This document shows, piece by piece, positions 1 through 7,887 of a stretch of 13,307 nucleotides of DNA. Every line of letters begins with the position of its first letter. Position 1 is the first letter of the stretch. Origin of the DNA: Deltaproteobacteria bacterium (GTDB lineage: Bacteria; Desulfobacterota; Desulfobacteria; Desulfobacterales; Desulfobacteraceae); assembly GCA_019314105.1 (NCBI GenBank), contig JAFCZY010000016.1, positions 1-13,307 on the forward strand. Reading direction: 5' to 3'. The notes beneath the pieces are model-generated. The model was not told the DNA's origin, did not search any database, and worked only from the letters and a program-made list of their open reading frames with translations. Both the position numbers and the translations under genes were made by a program.

Positions 1-756
1 CTCACCCGCCTTGTCATATAATAATGATTTTTTTTCAATGGCCGTTTCAACATCCTGAACATTAATCTGTTTTTTTTGAGCAAAATGAAGCAAAGCTGTT
101 TCAAGATTGGTCAACGCAATTCTGGCATCGCCGTCAGACACCCTTGCAATATGGTCCAATGCATCATTAGACAGCCTGTCTTTCTCAAATCCCAGACCAT
201 TTTCCGGATCTGTCAATGCCCGGTTTAAAATAATTAAGATGCTTTCTTTTTTAAGGCTTTTAAGGGTAAACACTCTGCAACGGGACACCAAAGCAGGAAT
301 GACTTCAAAGGAAGGATTTTCAGTGGTCGCCCCCACAAGAATAATCAGGCCTTTTTCCACATGACGGAGAAAGGCGTCCTGCTGAGCTTTGTTGAACCTG
401 TGTATTTCATCTACAAAAAGAATGGTTCGTTTTTGATACAACGCCCGATTTTTTTTGGCCTGTTCGATAATCTGACGGATATCTTTAACCCCGGACAGAA
501 CAGCAGATATTTCTACAAATTCAGATTTTGTTTCATTGGCAATAATTCCCGCCAGGGTTGTCTTGCCACATCCAGGCGGTCCCCAGAGAAGACTGGAAAA
601 CATTCTGTCATCTTCAATCGCCTTTTGGAGAAGACTTCCTTTGGCAGTCAGATGTTCCTGGCCCACCAGCTCATCAAGGGCTCCGGGTCGCATTCTGTCA
701 GCCAGCGGACGGGACAAAGCGTGTTCCAGGGGATTATAAGATTCAAAAAGATCCAT
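1..756 (-). CDS. rarA: Replication-associated recombination protein A (RarA/MgsA AAA+ ATPase), 3' part missing
   Basis: I translated this by hand from the minus strand: ATG at 756-754 and an open frame of 252 codons running off the window. It is a clamp-loader-like AAA+ ATPase of the RarA/MgsA/WRNIP1 family, which acts in the cytoplasm at stalled replication forks. Motifs seen: Walker A GPPGCGKTT (residues 59-67), Walker B LFVDEIHRF (113-121), sensor 1 GATTENPSF (142-150), arginine-finger region SRCRVF (158-163) and sensor 2 GDAR (209-212). The last visible residues, LLYDKAGE, match the conserved block before the C-terminal tetramerisation domain, so about 180-200 residues should lie beyond position 1. 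The start is 5 nt after the der stop and has no clear Shine-Dalgarno sequence. Translation therefore probably depends on coupling to der. No disruption is visible. Confidence 0.95.
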   Translation of the reverse strand, partial: MDLFESYNPLEHALSRPLADRMRPGALDELVGQEHLTAKGSLLQKAIEDDRMFSSLLWGPPGCGKTTLAGIIANETKSEFVEISAVLSGVKDIRQIIEQAKKNRALYQKRTILFVDEIHRFNKAQQDAFLRHVEKGLIILVGATTENPSFEVIPALVSRCRVFTLKSLKKESILIILNRALTDPENGLGFEKDRLSNDALDHIARVSDGDARIALTNLETALLHFAQKKQINVQDVETAIEKKSLLYDKAGE

Positions 757-761
757 TCTGT

Positions 762-2210
762 TTAGGCGTTATCCATATCTCTTTTTCTTTTTCTCTGACT
801 CTGTTCTTTTCGCTGCTTTTGTTTTTTGGTTATCTGTTTTTTCTTTTTCTTAAAAATTCTTTGATCTTCCTTTGAATTTCCGGAAAATTTAATCTTGCCT
901 GTTTTCTCTCTGAAATACAATTTAATAGGTGTCAATTTCAAAGGAATCATCTGCCGCAACTGATTCACCAGATATCGCTTATAAGAAAAATGAACTGCTT
1001 CCGGGAAATTAACAAAACAGACAAAGCACGGCGGTTTTGTGGCCACCTGGGTAGAGTAAAAAACTTTTAATCTTTTCCCTTTATGGAGTGACGGTTCTTC
1101 TCTATAAACCGCATCCTCAATAATCCGGTTCAACACACCCGTATTAATTCGGTGACAATATTCCTTATGAATCTTTACCACTTCATCCAGAATTTTATGG
1201 CACCGCTGTCCCGTAAGGGCCGAAATTGTCATAGCAGGGGCATAGGACAAAAATTTTGATTTATACCGTAGCTCCTCCATATATTTTTTAATATTTTTCC
1301 GTTCTTTATCTAAAAGATCCCACTTGTTTAACAGGAACATGGCACCACATCCCCTGTCTTCAGCATATCCTGCAATGGTAATATCCTGATCGGTAATGCC
1401 TTCATCTGAATCGATCAAAATTAATGCCACATCACACTCATCAAGGCTTTTCAATGCTTTTAAAATGGAAAATTTTTCAATTTTCTGAGTCACCTTTCCC
1501 TTACGCCGGATACCGGCTGTATCCACAAGAATAAACTGCCTGCCCCTATGCGTAACGCTGAGTTCTATGGCATCCCGTGTAGTACCGGCCGTGGCATCAA
1601 CAACGACCCGCTGTTCACCAAACAATCTGTTGGCAAGGGAAGATTTCCCCACATTGGGCCGGCCGACAATGGCAATTTTAATCAGGGAGTCATCATCGTC
1701 GTCATTCTGTTCATATTTCGGCAGGGCTGCCACAAGGTCATCTAAAAAATCACCCACACCAATACCGTGTTCTGCTGAAATCTTATAAAAATAATCAATG
1801 CCCAATGAATAAAACTCTAAAAGCTCATCATGCTGTTGATAACTTTCTATTTTATTGATCAGATAAAACACCGGTTTAGCCATTCTGCGTAAAAAATCAG
1901 CCAGCTCTTGGTCATAGGGTGACAACCCGGCACGGCCATCCATAATGAAAACAAGGACATCAGCCTGTTCCGCCGCAGCTGTCAACTGCTCTTTAATCTG
2001 GGCAGCAAAATAATCATCATCTGAACTTAAAAATCCGCCCGTATCAATCACGGTAAATTCAATATCATCCCATAGTGCATCCGCATAGTGCCTATCCCTT
2101 GTCACCCCCGGGAAATCATCCACAAGCGCCTGCCTTGAGCGTATAATCCTGTTAAACAGCGTGGATTTCCCCACATTGGGTCTGCCCAGAAGGGCCACAA
2201 CCGGTTTCAT
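762..2210 (-). CDS. der: Ribosome-assembly GTPase Der (EngA), double G-domain
   Basis: Der is an essential GTPase for maturation of the 50S ribosomal subunit. The 482-residue protein has two tandem G domains and a KH-like C-terminal domain (about 350-440). G domain 1 has P-loop GRPNVGKST (9-17), DTGG (56-59) and SAE (145-147). Its G4 motif reads NKIE (119-122) where NKxD is expected. G domain 2 is canonical: GRPNVGKSS (183-191), DTAGIRRKGKV (230-240), NKWD (295-298) and SA (330-331). An acidic Asp-rich linker (about 170-174) joins the domains. The C-terminus is a Lys/Arg/Gln-rich tail (about 454-477). Length is close to E. coli Der (490). A GGAGG ribosome binding site about 10 nt upstream of the ATG fixes the start. 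It lies 97 bp downstream of the ABC permease and 5 nt upstream of rarA, so der and rarA are probably co-transcribed. Confidence 0.97.
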   Translation of the reverse strand: MKPVVALLGRPNVGKSTLFNRIIRSRQALVDDFPGVTRDRHYADALWDDIEFTVIDTGGFLSSDDDYFAAQIKEQLTAAAEQADVLVFIMDGRAGLSPYDQELADFLRRMAKPVFYLINKIESYQQHDELLEFYSLGIDYFYKISAEHGIGVGDFLDDLVAALPKYEQNDDDDDSLIKIAIVGRPNVGKSSLANRLFGEQRVVVDATAGTTRDAIELSVTHRGRQFILVDTAGIRRKGKVTQKIEKFSILKALKSLDECDVALILIDSDEGITDQDITIAGYAEDRGCGAMFLLNKWDLLDKERKNIKKYMEELRYKSKFLSYAPAMTISALTGQRCHKILDEVVKIHKEYCHRINTGVLNRIIEDAVYREEPSLHKGKRLKVFYSTQVATKPPCFVCFVNFPEAVHFSYKRYLVNQLRQMIPLKLTPIKLYFREKTGKIKFSGNSKEDQRIFKKKKKQITKKQKQRKEQSQRKRKRDMDNA

Positions 2211-2309
2211 TTTTTTTAACCTCCGAAAATTAAACGAAAACTTTTTTTGTCTTATACAATATATTGAATTATTTATAAATGGTAATGATGAAGTCCATTC
2301 AAATTGTCT
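2211..2309 (-). promoter_or_regulatory. Leader of der: possible weak promoter and ribosome binding site
   Basis: This 99-bp AT-rich gap separates the permease stop from the der start. On the minus strand a TTGAAT (2302-2297) is followed after 19 bases by TATAAA (2277-2272). The boxes fit sigma-70 loosely, but the spacing is long. A clear GGAGG precedes the der ATG. Two 10-bp AT palindromes (2257-2266 and 2271-2280) are also present. No GC-rich hairpin with a T-run is seen, so nothing clearly ends transcription from the ABC genes and read-through into der is possible. Confidence 0.25.
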
Positions 2310-3362
2310 TTATCTTGTCCAGGAAAATAACAAAGAACCGATACTCAGGAAAACAAGGCTCATCACAAGGAGTATGGTCATTTCAGAGGAGACCTCGGAA
2401 AGCGTGGCACCATCATTGATAATTTTTCTGATTGCCGATAAAAAATGAGTTAGCGGCAGCGCTTTTGCAATGCTTTTAACCCAGGGCGATGCCCCTTCTA
2501 TGGAAAACCATACTTCAGATAAAAACATCATGGGCCAACAGATAAAATTGATAGCCCCATTGGTTAATTCTTCATTCGTTCCCCGACAGGCGATGATCAA
2601 TCCAAGGGAGACAAGACAGATGGTTCCTGCCAGAAAAATCACAAAGGCATCAAAATAAGATCCCTGCATCTGAAAAGAAAAGAATAAATCACATCCAAAC
2701 CAGACCAGAAATGATGTTGCCAGCAAAATTACAACCCGGGATACCAGTTGGGCGGTCAGATATTCAAAAGCCGTAACAGGGGTTGCCTTAAGCCGTTTTA
2801 ATACACCGCTTCTCCTGTATCTGACAATGACATACCCCACCCCGAAAAGGGAGGAAAACATGATATTCATCCCAAGGATACCCGGAAAGAGCCAGTCAAT
2901 ATATCGTACCTGCTCACCTTTGATTTGCTGTTTAATTACCCTGGATACAAACATCTCTTCGGGTATAATGGATTCCTTGACCACTTTTTCCAATACATAT
3001 CCCTTGGGAGACGAATCGCTGATCCAGTACCTGAGTTTCGGGCCTTTGTTTTCCAGCAGGATATCTATCTTGTGGTGCAAGAGCTTATCCATGGCCTCAT
3101 CATGGGTTTCAAAAGGGACAATTTTGATGTGGTCATAGGTTTTAAGTTTCTCAGGAATTTTAAGCTCATTGACTACTATTGGATCTTGTTTTACAGGGAA
3201 AACACCCAGTTTAAATTCAGAGCTTGAATCGGAACTGAAAATGACACCAAACCCTGCAACAATTAAAAACGGGAAAAGAATATTCCAGCCGAATCCTGCC
3301 CGATCTCTTATAAACTCGAAGTTTCGGGCCACAAACAAAGCCCACATCCTTTTGAAACTCAT
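2310..3362 (-). CDS. ABC-2 type transporter permease subunit
   Basis: This is the membrane subunit of an ABC-2 family exporter, 350 residues. I see six hydrophobic segments: TM1 about 25-42, then a large extracytoplasmic domain (about 43-155), then segments near 157-180, 205-228, 238-258, 270-285 and 328-347. The first segment after the loop carries the family-typical stretch DWLFPGILGMNIMFSSL (156-172). It is followed by a basic cytoplasmic loop (RYRRSGVLKRLKATP) of the kind that contacts the ATPase. One TM, an external loop and five TMs is typical of DrrB/YhgE/YadH-like permeases with an enlarged loop. The start lies 4 nt after the stop of the partner ATPase, so the two form a transporter operon. 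The substrate cannot be read from sequence. Drug, lipid or polysaccharide export are all possible. Confidence 0.92.
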   Translation of the reverse strand: MSFKRMWALFVARNFEFIRDRAGFGWNILFPFLIVAGFGVIFSSDSSSEFKLGVFPVKQDPIVVNELKIPEKLKTYDHIKIVPFETHDEAMDKLLHHKIDILLENKGPKLRYWISDSSPKGYVLEKVVKESIIPEEMFVSRVIKQQIKGEQVRYIDWLFPGILGMNIMFSSLFGVGYVIVRYRRSGVLKRLKATPVTAFEYLTAQLVSRVVILLATSFLVWFGCDLFFSFQMQGSYFDAFVIFLAGTICLVSLGLIIACRGTNEELTNGAINFICWPMMFLSEVWFSIEGASPWVKSIAKALPLTHFLSAIRKIINDGATLSEVSSEMTILLVMSLVFLSIGSLLFSWTR

Positions 3363-3366
3363 GATA

Positions 3367-4104
3367 CTATTCTCTTAAGCGCTTACCGGTTAATTTTAAA
3401 AAAACAGATTCCAGGTTCCGGGGGTCGCCCATATCTTTACAATGTTTGTCCACCAGATTTTCAGGAGACCCTTGTTCAATGATACGCCCCTTATCCATAA
3501 TGGCAATCGTATCACATAAGGTTTCAGCCTCTTCCATATAATGGGTGGTCAAAATAATAGTCCTTCCTTTTTTATTCATATCATGGATAATTTCCCAAAT
3601 ATGTTTTCTTGCCTGGGGATCGAGACCAGTGGACGGTTCATCTAAAAATATGAGTTCCGGATCATTTAAAAGGGCAAGCCCCAGCAACAGCCTTTGCCGC
3701 TGGCCGCCTGAAATTTTATTATTCAGGCTCTTTTTAATATTTTCAAGCATGCACAAGGCAATAATGTCCTCAACTGGCAGATGGTTATGATAAAAAGCAG
3801 CGAACGTTCTTAAGGTTTCTTCCACGGTTAAAAACGCCAGAAGCTCTGTATGCTGGAACTGGATGCCGACTTCCTGGTTAAAGGTTTTGTCCCTTGTCCC
3901 TCCCTTGTAAAAAATATCACCGGAATCCTGAGCAATGATATTCTCCATCATTTCCACGATAGTGGTTTTCCCTGCTCCGTTCGGACCTAAAAGACCAAAG
4001 CAGCTACCTTTGGCAATAGCAAGAGAAATACCATCCACTGCGGTGTTGCCATTATATTGTTTCTTTAATTGTCTGACTTCAATAATGGTTGATACACTTG
4101 ACAT
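3367..4104 (-). CDS. ABC-2 type transporter ATP-binding subunit
   Basis: This is the cytoplasmic ATPase that powers the adjacent permease. From the ATG at 4104 it has 245 residues: Walker A GPNGAGKTT (40-48), Q-loop around Gln82/Gln84, signature ISGGQ (131-135; Ile replaces the usual Leu), Walker B LIFLDEP (151-157), D-loop GLDP (160-163) and H-loop His188. The C-terminal NLESVFLKLTG block is typical of DrrA/CcmA-like exporters. The frame is open to a TTG at 4152 (261 residues). I prefer the ATG at 4104 because a purine-rich AGGG lies 11 nt upstream, while nothing like a ribosome binding site precedes the TTG. Homologues also usually begin just before the IIEVRQLKKQY strand. It is transcribed divergently from mce. 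The substrate is unknown. Confidence 0.93.
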   Translation of the reverse strand: MSSVSTIIEVRQLKKQYNGNTAVDGISLAIAKGSCFGLLGPNGAGKTTIVEMMENIIAQDSGDIFYKGGTRDKTFNQEVGIQFQHTELLAFLTVEETLRTFAAFYHNHLPVEDIIALCMLENIKKSLNNKISGGQRQRLLLGLALLNDPELIFLDEPSTGLDPQARKHIWEIIHDMNKKGRTIILTTHYMEEAETLCDTIAIMDKGRIIEQGSPENLVDKHCKDMGDPRNLESVFLKLTGKRLRE

Positions 4105-4164
4105 TGATTTTTTAACCCTGCCCGCTCCCTTCCCCTGTGATATAGAGGCCAAAAATTATTATTT

Positions 4165-4193
4165 AATGTATGATCATCAATCACTAATTACAA
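4165..4193 (-). promoter_or_regulatory. Candidate promoter of the leftward ABC operon
   Basis: On the minus strand TTGTAA (4193-4188) and TACATT (4170-4165) are separated by 17 bases, each matching 4 of 6 sigma-70 consensus positions. The predicted transcript start near 4158 lies about 54 nt before the ATG at 4104. It would put the alternative TTG start (4152) almost at the 5' end, which supports the ATG. The call is by eye only. Confidence 0.3.
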
Positions 4194-4221
4194 GGATATC
4201 TTTTCAAAATCTATTTATAAT
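4193..4221 (+). promoter_or_regulatory. Candidate distal promoter of the mce operon (perfect -10)
   Basis: A perfect TATAAT lies at 4216-4221. Seventeen bases upstream is a poor -35, AGGATA (4193-4198, 3 of 6 matches). If used, the leader before mce would be about 90 nt and would contain the inverted repeat at 4265-4285. Because the DNA here is AT-rich, a chance TATAAT is quite possible. Confidence 0.3.
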
Positions 4222-4247
4222 AACCCTGAAATGGACTGAATTTAAGG

Positions 4248-4277
4248 TTGACTTTCAGCGATTGAACCATTTATAGA
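4248..4277 (+). promoter_or_regulatory. Candidate proximal promoter of the mce operon
   Basis: TTGACT (4248-4253, 5 of 6 consensus positions) is followed after 18 bases by TATAGA (4272-4277, 4 of 6). A transcript would begin near 4284 and leave a leader of about 35 nt with the ribosome binding site GGAGA at 4308-4312. The -10 box is enclosed by an inverted repeat, so a repressor there could block polymerase. This is the better of two forward candidates because of the good -35. Confidence 0.4.
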
Positions 4278-4285
4278 TAATGGTT
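4265..4285. promoter_or_regulatory. Candidate operator: 7-bp inverted repeat over the -10 box
   Basis: AACCATT (4265-4271) and AATGGTT (4279-4285) are perfect inverted copies around a 7-base centre that contains the candidate -10 box. This is the size and symmetry of a site for a dimeric regulator. As RNA it would be only a weak AT-rich stem with no T-run, so a terminator is unlikely. No regulator gene is in the window, so the binding protein is unknown. A 7-bp dyad can also arise by chance in AT-rich DNA. Confidence 0.35.
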
Positions 4286-4318
4286 GTAATTTTATGAATT
4301 AATATTTGGAGAAAATAA

Positions 4319-4720
4319 ATGAAAATACTTAAAATAGATCACCTTGGCATTGCAGTCTCAAGTATTGATGAAAAGAAGAATTTCTGGACAGATGCACTGG
4401 GGTTGAAATTGGAAGGGACAGAAACAGTTGAAGCACAAAAAGTGACCACGGCTTTTTTACCGGTGGGTGAAAGTGAAGTAGAACTTCTGGAATCCACGTC
4501 TAAAGACGGTCCTGTCGCCAAATATATTGAAAAAAAAGGCGAAGGGATTCAGCATGTGGCATTTCGGGTTGAAAATATAGAAGAAGCCCTTGCAGAACTC
4601 AAAGAAAAAGGGATTCAACTTATCGATCAAACCCCCCGTATAGGTGCAGGTGGGGCAAAAATCGCATTTTTACATCCCAAGGCTACATCCGGAGTCCTGG
4701 TTGAACTGTGTGAGAGATAA
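4319..4720 (+). CDS. mce: Methylmalonyl-CoA epimerase
   Basis: Mce interconverts (2S)- and (2R)-methylmalonyl-CoA and so supplies the isomer used by the mutase encoded next. The 133-residue protein belongs to the glyoxalase/VOC metalloenzyme fold with two paired repeats. Visible metal ligands of the family are His8 (in DHLGIAV), Glu55 (VELLE), His79 (IQHVAF) and Glu129 (VELCER). The length is normal for bacterial Mce. A GGAGA ribosome binding site 6 nt upstream of the ATG supports the start. It is the first gene of the rightward string, 38 bp before mcm. VOC proteins can be hard to assign, but the motifs and position beside the mutase make this one secure. Confidence 0.95.
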   Translation: MKILKIDHLGIAVSSIDEKKNFWTDALGLKLEGTETVEAQKVTTAFLPVGESEVELLESTSKDGPVAKYIEKKGEGIQHVAFRVENIEEALAELKEKGIQLIDQTPRIGAGGAKIAFLHPKATSGVLVELCER

Positions 4721-4758
4721 ATTTTGACTTTAAACTTAAATTAGACCGGAGGAGTACC

Positions 4759-6882
4759 ATGTCTCAAATGTCTGATCTTAATAAATGGAAAGAACTTGCC
4801 GCAAAACAACTGAGGGGAAAGCCCCTTGAATCGTTAACAAAGAAAACCCCGGAAGGGATAGACGTCAAACCCCTGTACACTGCAAAAGATCTTGAAAATG
4901 TAGAATTTACAGATAATCTGCCCGGATTCGAACCCTTTGTAAGAGGGCCAATGGCCACTATGTATGCCGGCCGTCCCTGGACCATTCGTCAGTATGCAGG
5001 ATTTTCAACAGCCAAAGAATCCAATGCATTTTATCGCAAAAACCTGGCTGCCGGACAGAAAGGCTTGTCTGTTGCCTTTGATCTGGCCACCCACAGGGGG
5101 TATGATTCCGATCATCCAAGGGTGGCAGGAGATGTCGGGAAAGCAGGGGTTGCCATTGACTCTGTCGAGGATATGAAAATTTTATTTGATCAGATTCCCT
5201 TAGATCAAATGTCTGTCTCAATGACCATGAACGGTGCGGTGCTGCCGATTCTTGCAGGGTATATTGTTGCAGCAGAAGAACAGGGGGTTAAACATGAGCA
5301 GCTCATGGGAACCATTCAAAATGATATTTTAAAGGAATATCTGACCCGAAACACCTATATTTATCCGCCAACTCCTTCCATGAGAGTTATTTCCGATATC
5401 ATAGGGTTTTGTTCGGATCATATGCCAAAGTTCAACAGCATCAGCATCAGCGGATATCATATTATGGAGGCTGGGGCTGATTCGGTTCTCCAGGCGGCTT
5501 TTACCCTGGCCGACGGCCTTGAGTATGTCAAAGCCGCCCTTGCCACAGGTCTTGATATTGATAAATTTGCCCCGAGGCTCTCTTTCTTTTTCGGGATCGG
5601 CATGAATTTTTTCATGGATATTGCTATGCTCAGAGCCGCCAGATTTTTGTGGGCAGAGCTCATGAGTCAATTTAATCCAAAAAATCCAAAATCCAAAATG
5701 CTTCGGACCCACTGCCAGACTTCGGGATGGAGTCTGACCCAGCAGGATCCCTATAACAATGTTGTCAGGACCACCCTTGAATGCTTGTCAGCCGTGCTTG
5801 GCGGTACACAGAGCCTTCACACCAATTCTTTTGACGAAGCAGTGGGGCTGCCCACGGAATTGTCAGCCAGAATTTCCAGAAATACCCAGATCCTGATACA
5901 GGAAGAATCCCATATCTGTGATGTGGTGGATCCGTTAGGCGGATCTTACTATGTTGAGACACTGACCCAGAATATTATTGATGACGTCAGAAAAATTCTG
6001 GCCGAAATAGAAGACTTGGGTGGCATGGCCAAGGCAATTGAATCCGGTATGCCGAAAATGAGAATTGAAGAAGTGTCTGCCAGACGACAGGCCAGAATTG
6101 ACCAGGGTACGGATGTAATAGTGGGGGTGAATAAATACCAAATTGAAAATGAAACGCCCATCCCTGTGCGTGAAGTATCTGAAGAGGTTCGGGATGAACA
6201 GGTGGCACGTCTGCACCAGATTAAAAAAGAGCGGGATAACGAAGCGGTTCAAAAGGCCCTGGATGATATCACAAAGGCCTGCGAATCAAAAGACAACCTT
6301 CTGGCCGTCTGCCTGCCAGCAGTACGGGCAAGGGCAACGGTTGGGGAGATTTGTGATGCTATGGAAAAAGTGTTTACACGGTTTGTGGCCACCACCCAGT
6401 GTATTTCAGGGGTGTATGCCGCAGAAAGTGCTGATTCAGAAATAATTGAGTCTTTAAGAAAACGAACGGCTGACTTTGAAAAAAAGACCGGTCGAAGGCC
6501 CAGGATTTTATTGTCCAAAATGGGACAGGACGGCCATGACCGGGGAGTTAAAGTCATTGCCACAGCCTATGCGGATTTTGGGTTTGATGTGGATCTGGGC
6601 CCCATGTTCCAGACCCCGGAGGAAGCCGCCAGGATGGCCGTTGAAAATGATGTCCATATCATCGGGGTATCAAGTCTTGCAGCTGGCCATAAAACTTTGG
6701 TGCCGCAGGTGATTAAAGAGTTGAAAAATCAGGGGGCCTCTGATATTAAAGTGGTGGTTGGCGGCATAATCCCTCCAGGGGATTATAATTTTTTAAAAAA
6801 GGCGGGTGCTGCTGAGATTTTTGGCCCTGGAACAGTGGTAACAGACGCTGCAAACAGGACGCTTAATATTATAGGTGCGTAA
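4759..6882 (+). CDS. mcm: Methylmalonyl-CoA mutase, single-chain, B12-dependent
   Basis: This enzyme isomerises (2R)-methylmalonyl-CoA and succinyl-CoA using adenosylcobalamin. The 707-residue chain holds both parts. The substrate TIM barrel is at about 50-560 ([14 protein letters not shown] at 71-84, [15 protein letters not shown] at 106-120). The C-terminal B12 domain has [10 protein letters not shown] at 587-596, with the base-off ligand His593, then a GVSSLAAGH strand (636-644) and VVGGIIP (666-672). With an offset of 10 from the Propionibacterium large subunit, the active-site residues Tyr79, Gln187, Arg197 and His234 are all present. Tyr79 and Arg197 mark methylmalonyl-CoA rather than isobutyryl-CoA mutase. 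The length resembles E. coli Sbm (714), the homodimeric type, rather than the split large/small form. GGAGGAG at 4748-4754 fixes the start. meaB follows after 5 nt. Confidence 0.98.
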   Translation: MSQMSDLNKWKELAAKQLRGKPLESLTKKTPEGIDVKPLYTAKDLENVEFTDNLPGFEPFVRGPMATMYAGRPWTIRQYAGFSTAKESNAFYRKNLAAGQKGLSVAFDLATHRGYDSDHPRVAGDVGKAGVAIDSVEDMKILFDQIPLDQMSVSMTMNGAVLPILAGYIVAAEEQGVKHEQLMGTIQNDILKEYLTRNTYIYPPTPSMRVISDIIGFCSDHMPKFNSISISGYHIMEAGADSVLQAAFTLADGLEYVKAALATGLDIDKFAPRLSFFFGIGMNFFMDIAMLRAARFLWAELMSQFNPKNPKSKMLRTHCQTSGWSLTQQDPYNNVVRTTLECLSAVLGGTQSLHTNSFDEAVGLPTELSARISRNTQILIQEESHICDVVDPLGGSYYVETLTQNIIDDVRKILAEIEDLGGMAKAIESGMPKMRIEEVSARRQARIDQGTDVIVGVNKYQIENETPIPVREVSEEVRDEQVARLHQIKKERDNEAVQKALDDITKACESKDNLLAVCLPAVRARATVGEICDAMEKVFTRFVATTQCISGVYAAESADSEIIESLRKRTADFEKKTGRRPRILLSKMGQDGHDRGVKVIATAYADFGFDVDLGPMFQTPEEAARMAVENDVHIIGVSSLAAGHKTLVPQVIKELKNQGASDIKVVVGGIIPPGDYNFLKKAGAAEIFGPGTVVTDAANRTLNIIGA

Positions 6883-6887
6883 AAATT

Positions 6888-7862
6888 ATGGCTCGAACCG
6901 ACCCTGACAGTTTTGTCCAGGGTATTTTAGACGGCAATCGGCGCATGATCGCCAAGACAATAACATTGATAGAAAGCAGACTCAAATCGCATCAACAAAC
7001 TGCTTTCACGGTTATGGAAAAAATCCTGCCCCGTACCGGAAACAGTATCAGGTTAGGCGTCACAGGAGTGCCCGGTGTCGGAAAAAGTACTTTTATTGAA
7101 AATTTAGGTATTCTTTTGGCGGGTATGGGTCATAAAGTGGCAGTGCTTACCATCGATCCCACAAGCCAGAGGAGCGGTGGATCTATCCTGGGAGACAAAA
7201 CAAGGATGGAAAAGCTGGCCGCCCATGAAAATGCCTTTATCAGACCATCTCCCGCAGGCGAAACCTTAGGCGGGGTTGCCGCTAAAACCCGTGAAATCAT
7301 GCTGATCTGTGAAGCTGCCGGATTTGATGTGATCCTTGTGGAAACTGTAGGCGTGGGACAGTCTGAAACCAGCGTGGCCTCCATGGTGGATTTTTTTCTG
7401 GTATTGATGATTTCAGGGGCAGGCGATGAGCTCCAGGGAATCAAAAAAGGGGTCCTTGAACTAGCTGACGGTATTGCCATTAACAAGGCAGACGGTGATA
7501 ACCTTACGGCAGTTAAAAAAACCAAAGGGGATCTTGAAATGGCCATGCATCTGATCAGACCGGAATCTCCCACCTGGTCCACCCCTGTTTTGACCTGTTC
7601 ATCTATTGTTGAGGGCGGTACAAAAAATGTCTGGGAAAGCGTCCTTGATCATCATAAAAAATTTAAAGCATCAGGAGAGTTTCAGCAAAGACGGAAAAAA
7701 CAAACCCTGAAATGGATGTGGACCCTTGTTGAAGAGGGCTTAAAGCATCGGTTTAAAAACAATGAAAAAATTAATAAAGAAATACCCTTTATTTCACAGC
7801 AGGTAGAAAATGAGAAGATTTCGCCTTCAGCAGCCGCTGAAGTGCTTTTGTCATACTTATAA
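6888..7862 (+). CDS. meaB: MeaB G3E-type GTPase, methylmalonyl-CoA mutase chaperone
   Basis: MeaB (the bacterial counterpart of human MMAA, often annotated ArgK/LAO transport ATPase) gates loading of adenosylcobalamin into the mutase and protects it from inactivation, using GTP. The 324-residue protein shows P-loop GVPGVGKST (60-68), the DPTSQRSGGSILGDKTRM block (90-107), switch ETVGVGQSE (152-160) and the guanine-specificity motif NKAD (199-202). The helical C-terminal arm (about 265-324) is the usual dimerisation region. It starts 5 nt after the mcm stop. An AGGTG inside the end of mcm is the only ribosome-binding-like sequence, so translation is probably coupled. The older ArgK/arginine-transport label is not supported in this context. 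Confidence 0.96.
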   Translation: MARTDPDSFVQGILDGNRRMIAKTITLIESRLKSHQQTAFTVMEKILPRTGNSIRLGVTGVPGVGKSTFIENLGILLAGMGHKVAVLTIDPTSQRSGGSILGDKTRMEKLAAHENAFIRPSPAGETLGGVAAKTREIMLICEAAGFDVILVETVGVGQSETSVASMVDFFLVLMISGAGDELQGIKKGVLELADGIAINKADGDNLTAVKKTKGDLEMAMHLIRPESPTWSTPVLTCSSIVEGGTKNVWESVLDHHKKFKASGEFQQRRKKQTLKWMWTLVEEGLKHRFKNNEKINKEIPFISQQVENEKISPSAAAEVLLSYL

Positions 7863-7887
7863 AACACTATTTTTTAAGGAAGTTTAA

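Noticed and set aside
361..765. 134-codon forward frame over rarA
   Set aside because: The minus strand of this interval encodes all RarA AAA+ motifs, and the forward frame is a shadow.
2257..2280. Two 10-bp AT-only or near AT-only palindromes in the der leader
   Set aside because: Self-complementary AT words are common in AT-rich spacers. There is no spacing or repeat pattern that points to a binding site.
4105..4152. N-terminal extension of the ABC ATPase from a TTG at 4152
   Set aside because: No ribosome binding site precedes the TTG, the candidate promoter would start transcription almost on top of it, and the extra 16 residues are not part of the family fold.
5329..5712. 127-codon open frame antisense to mcm
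   Set aside because: It lies wholly inside the well-supported mutase gene, shows no recognisable protein features, and fits codon-bias mirroring.
7130..7582. 150-codon open frame antisense to meaB
   Set aside because: It is antisense to conserved GTPase motifs, with no domain and no promoter or ribosome binding site that I could support.
6888..7862. Reading meaB as an arginine/ornithine transport ATPase (ArgK)
   Set aside because: That older name is a database legacy. The G3E GTPase motifs and the position directly after mcm fit the mutase chaperone.
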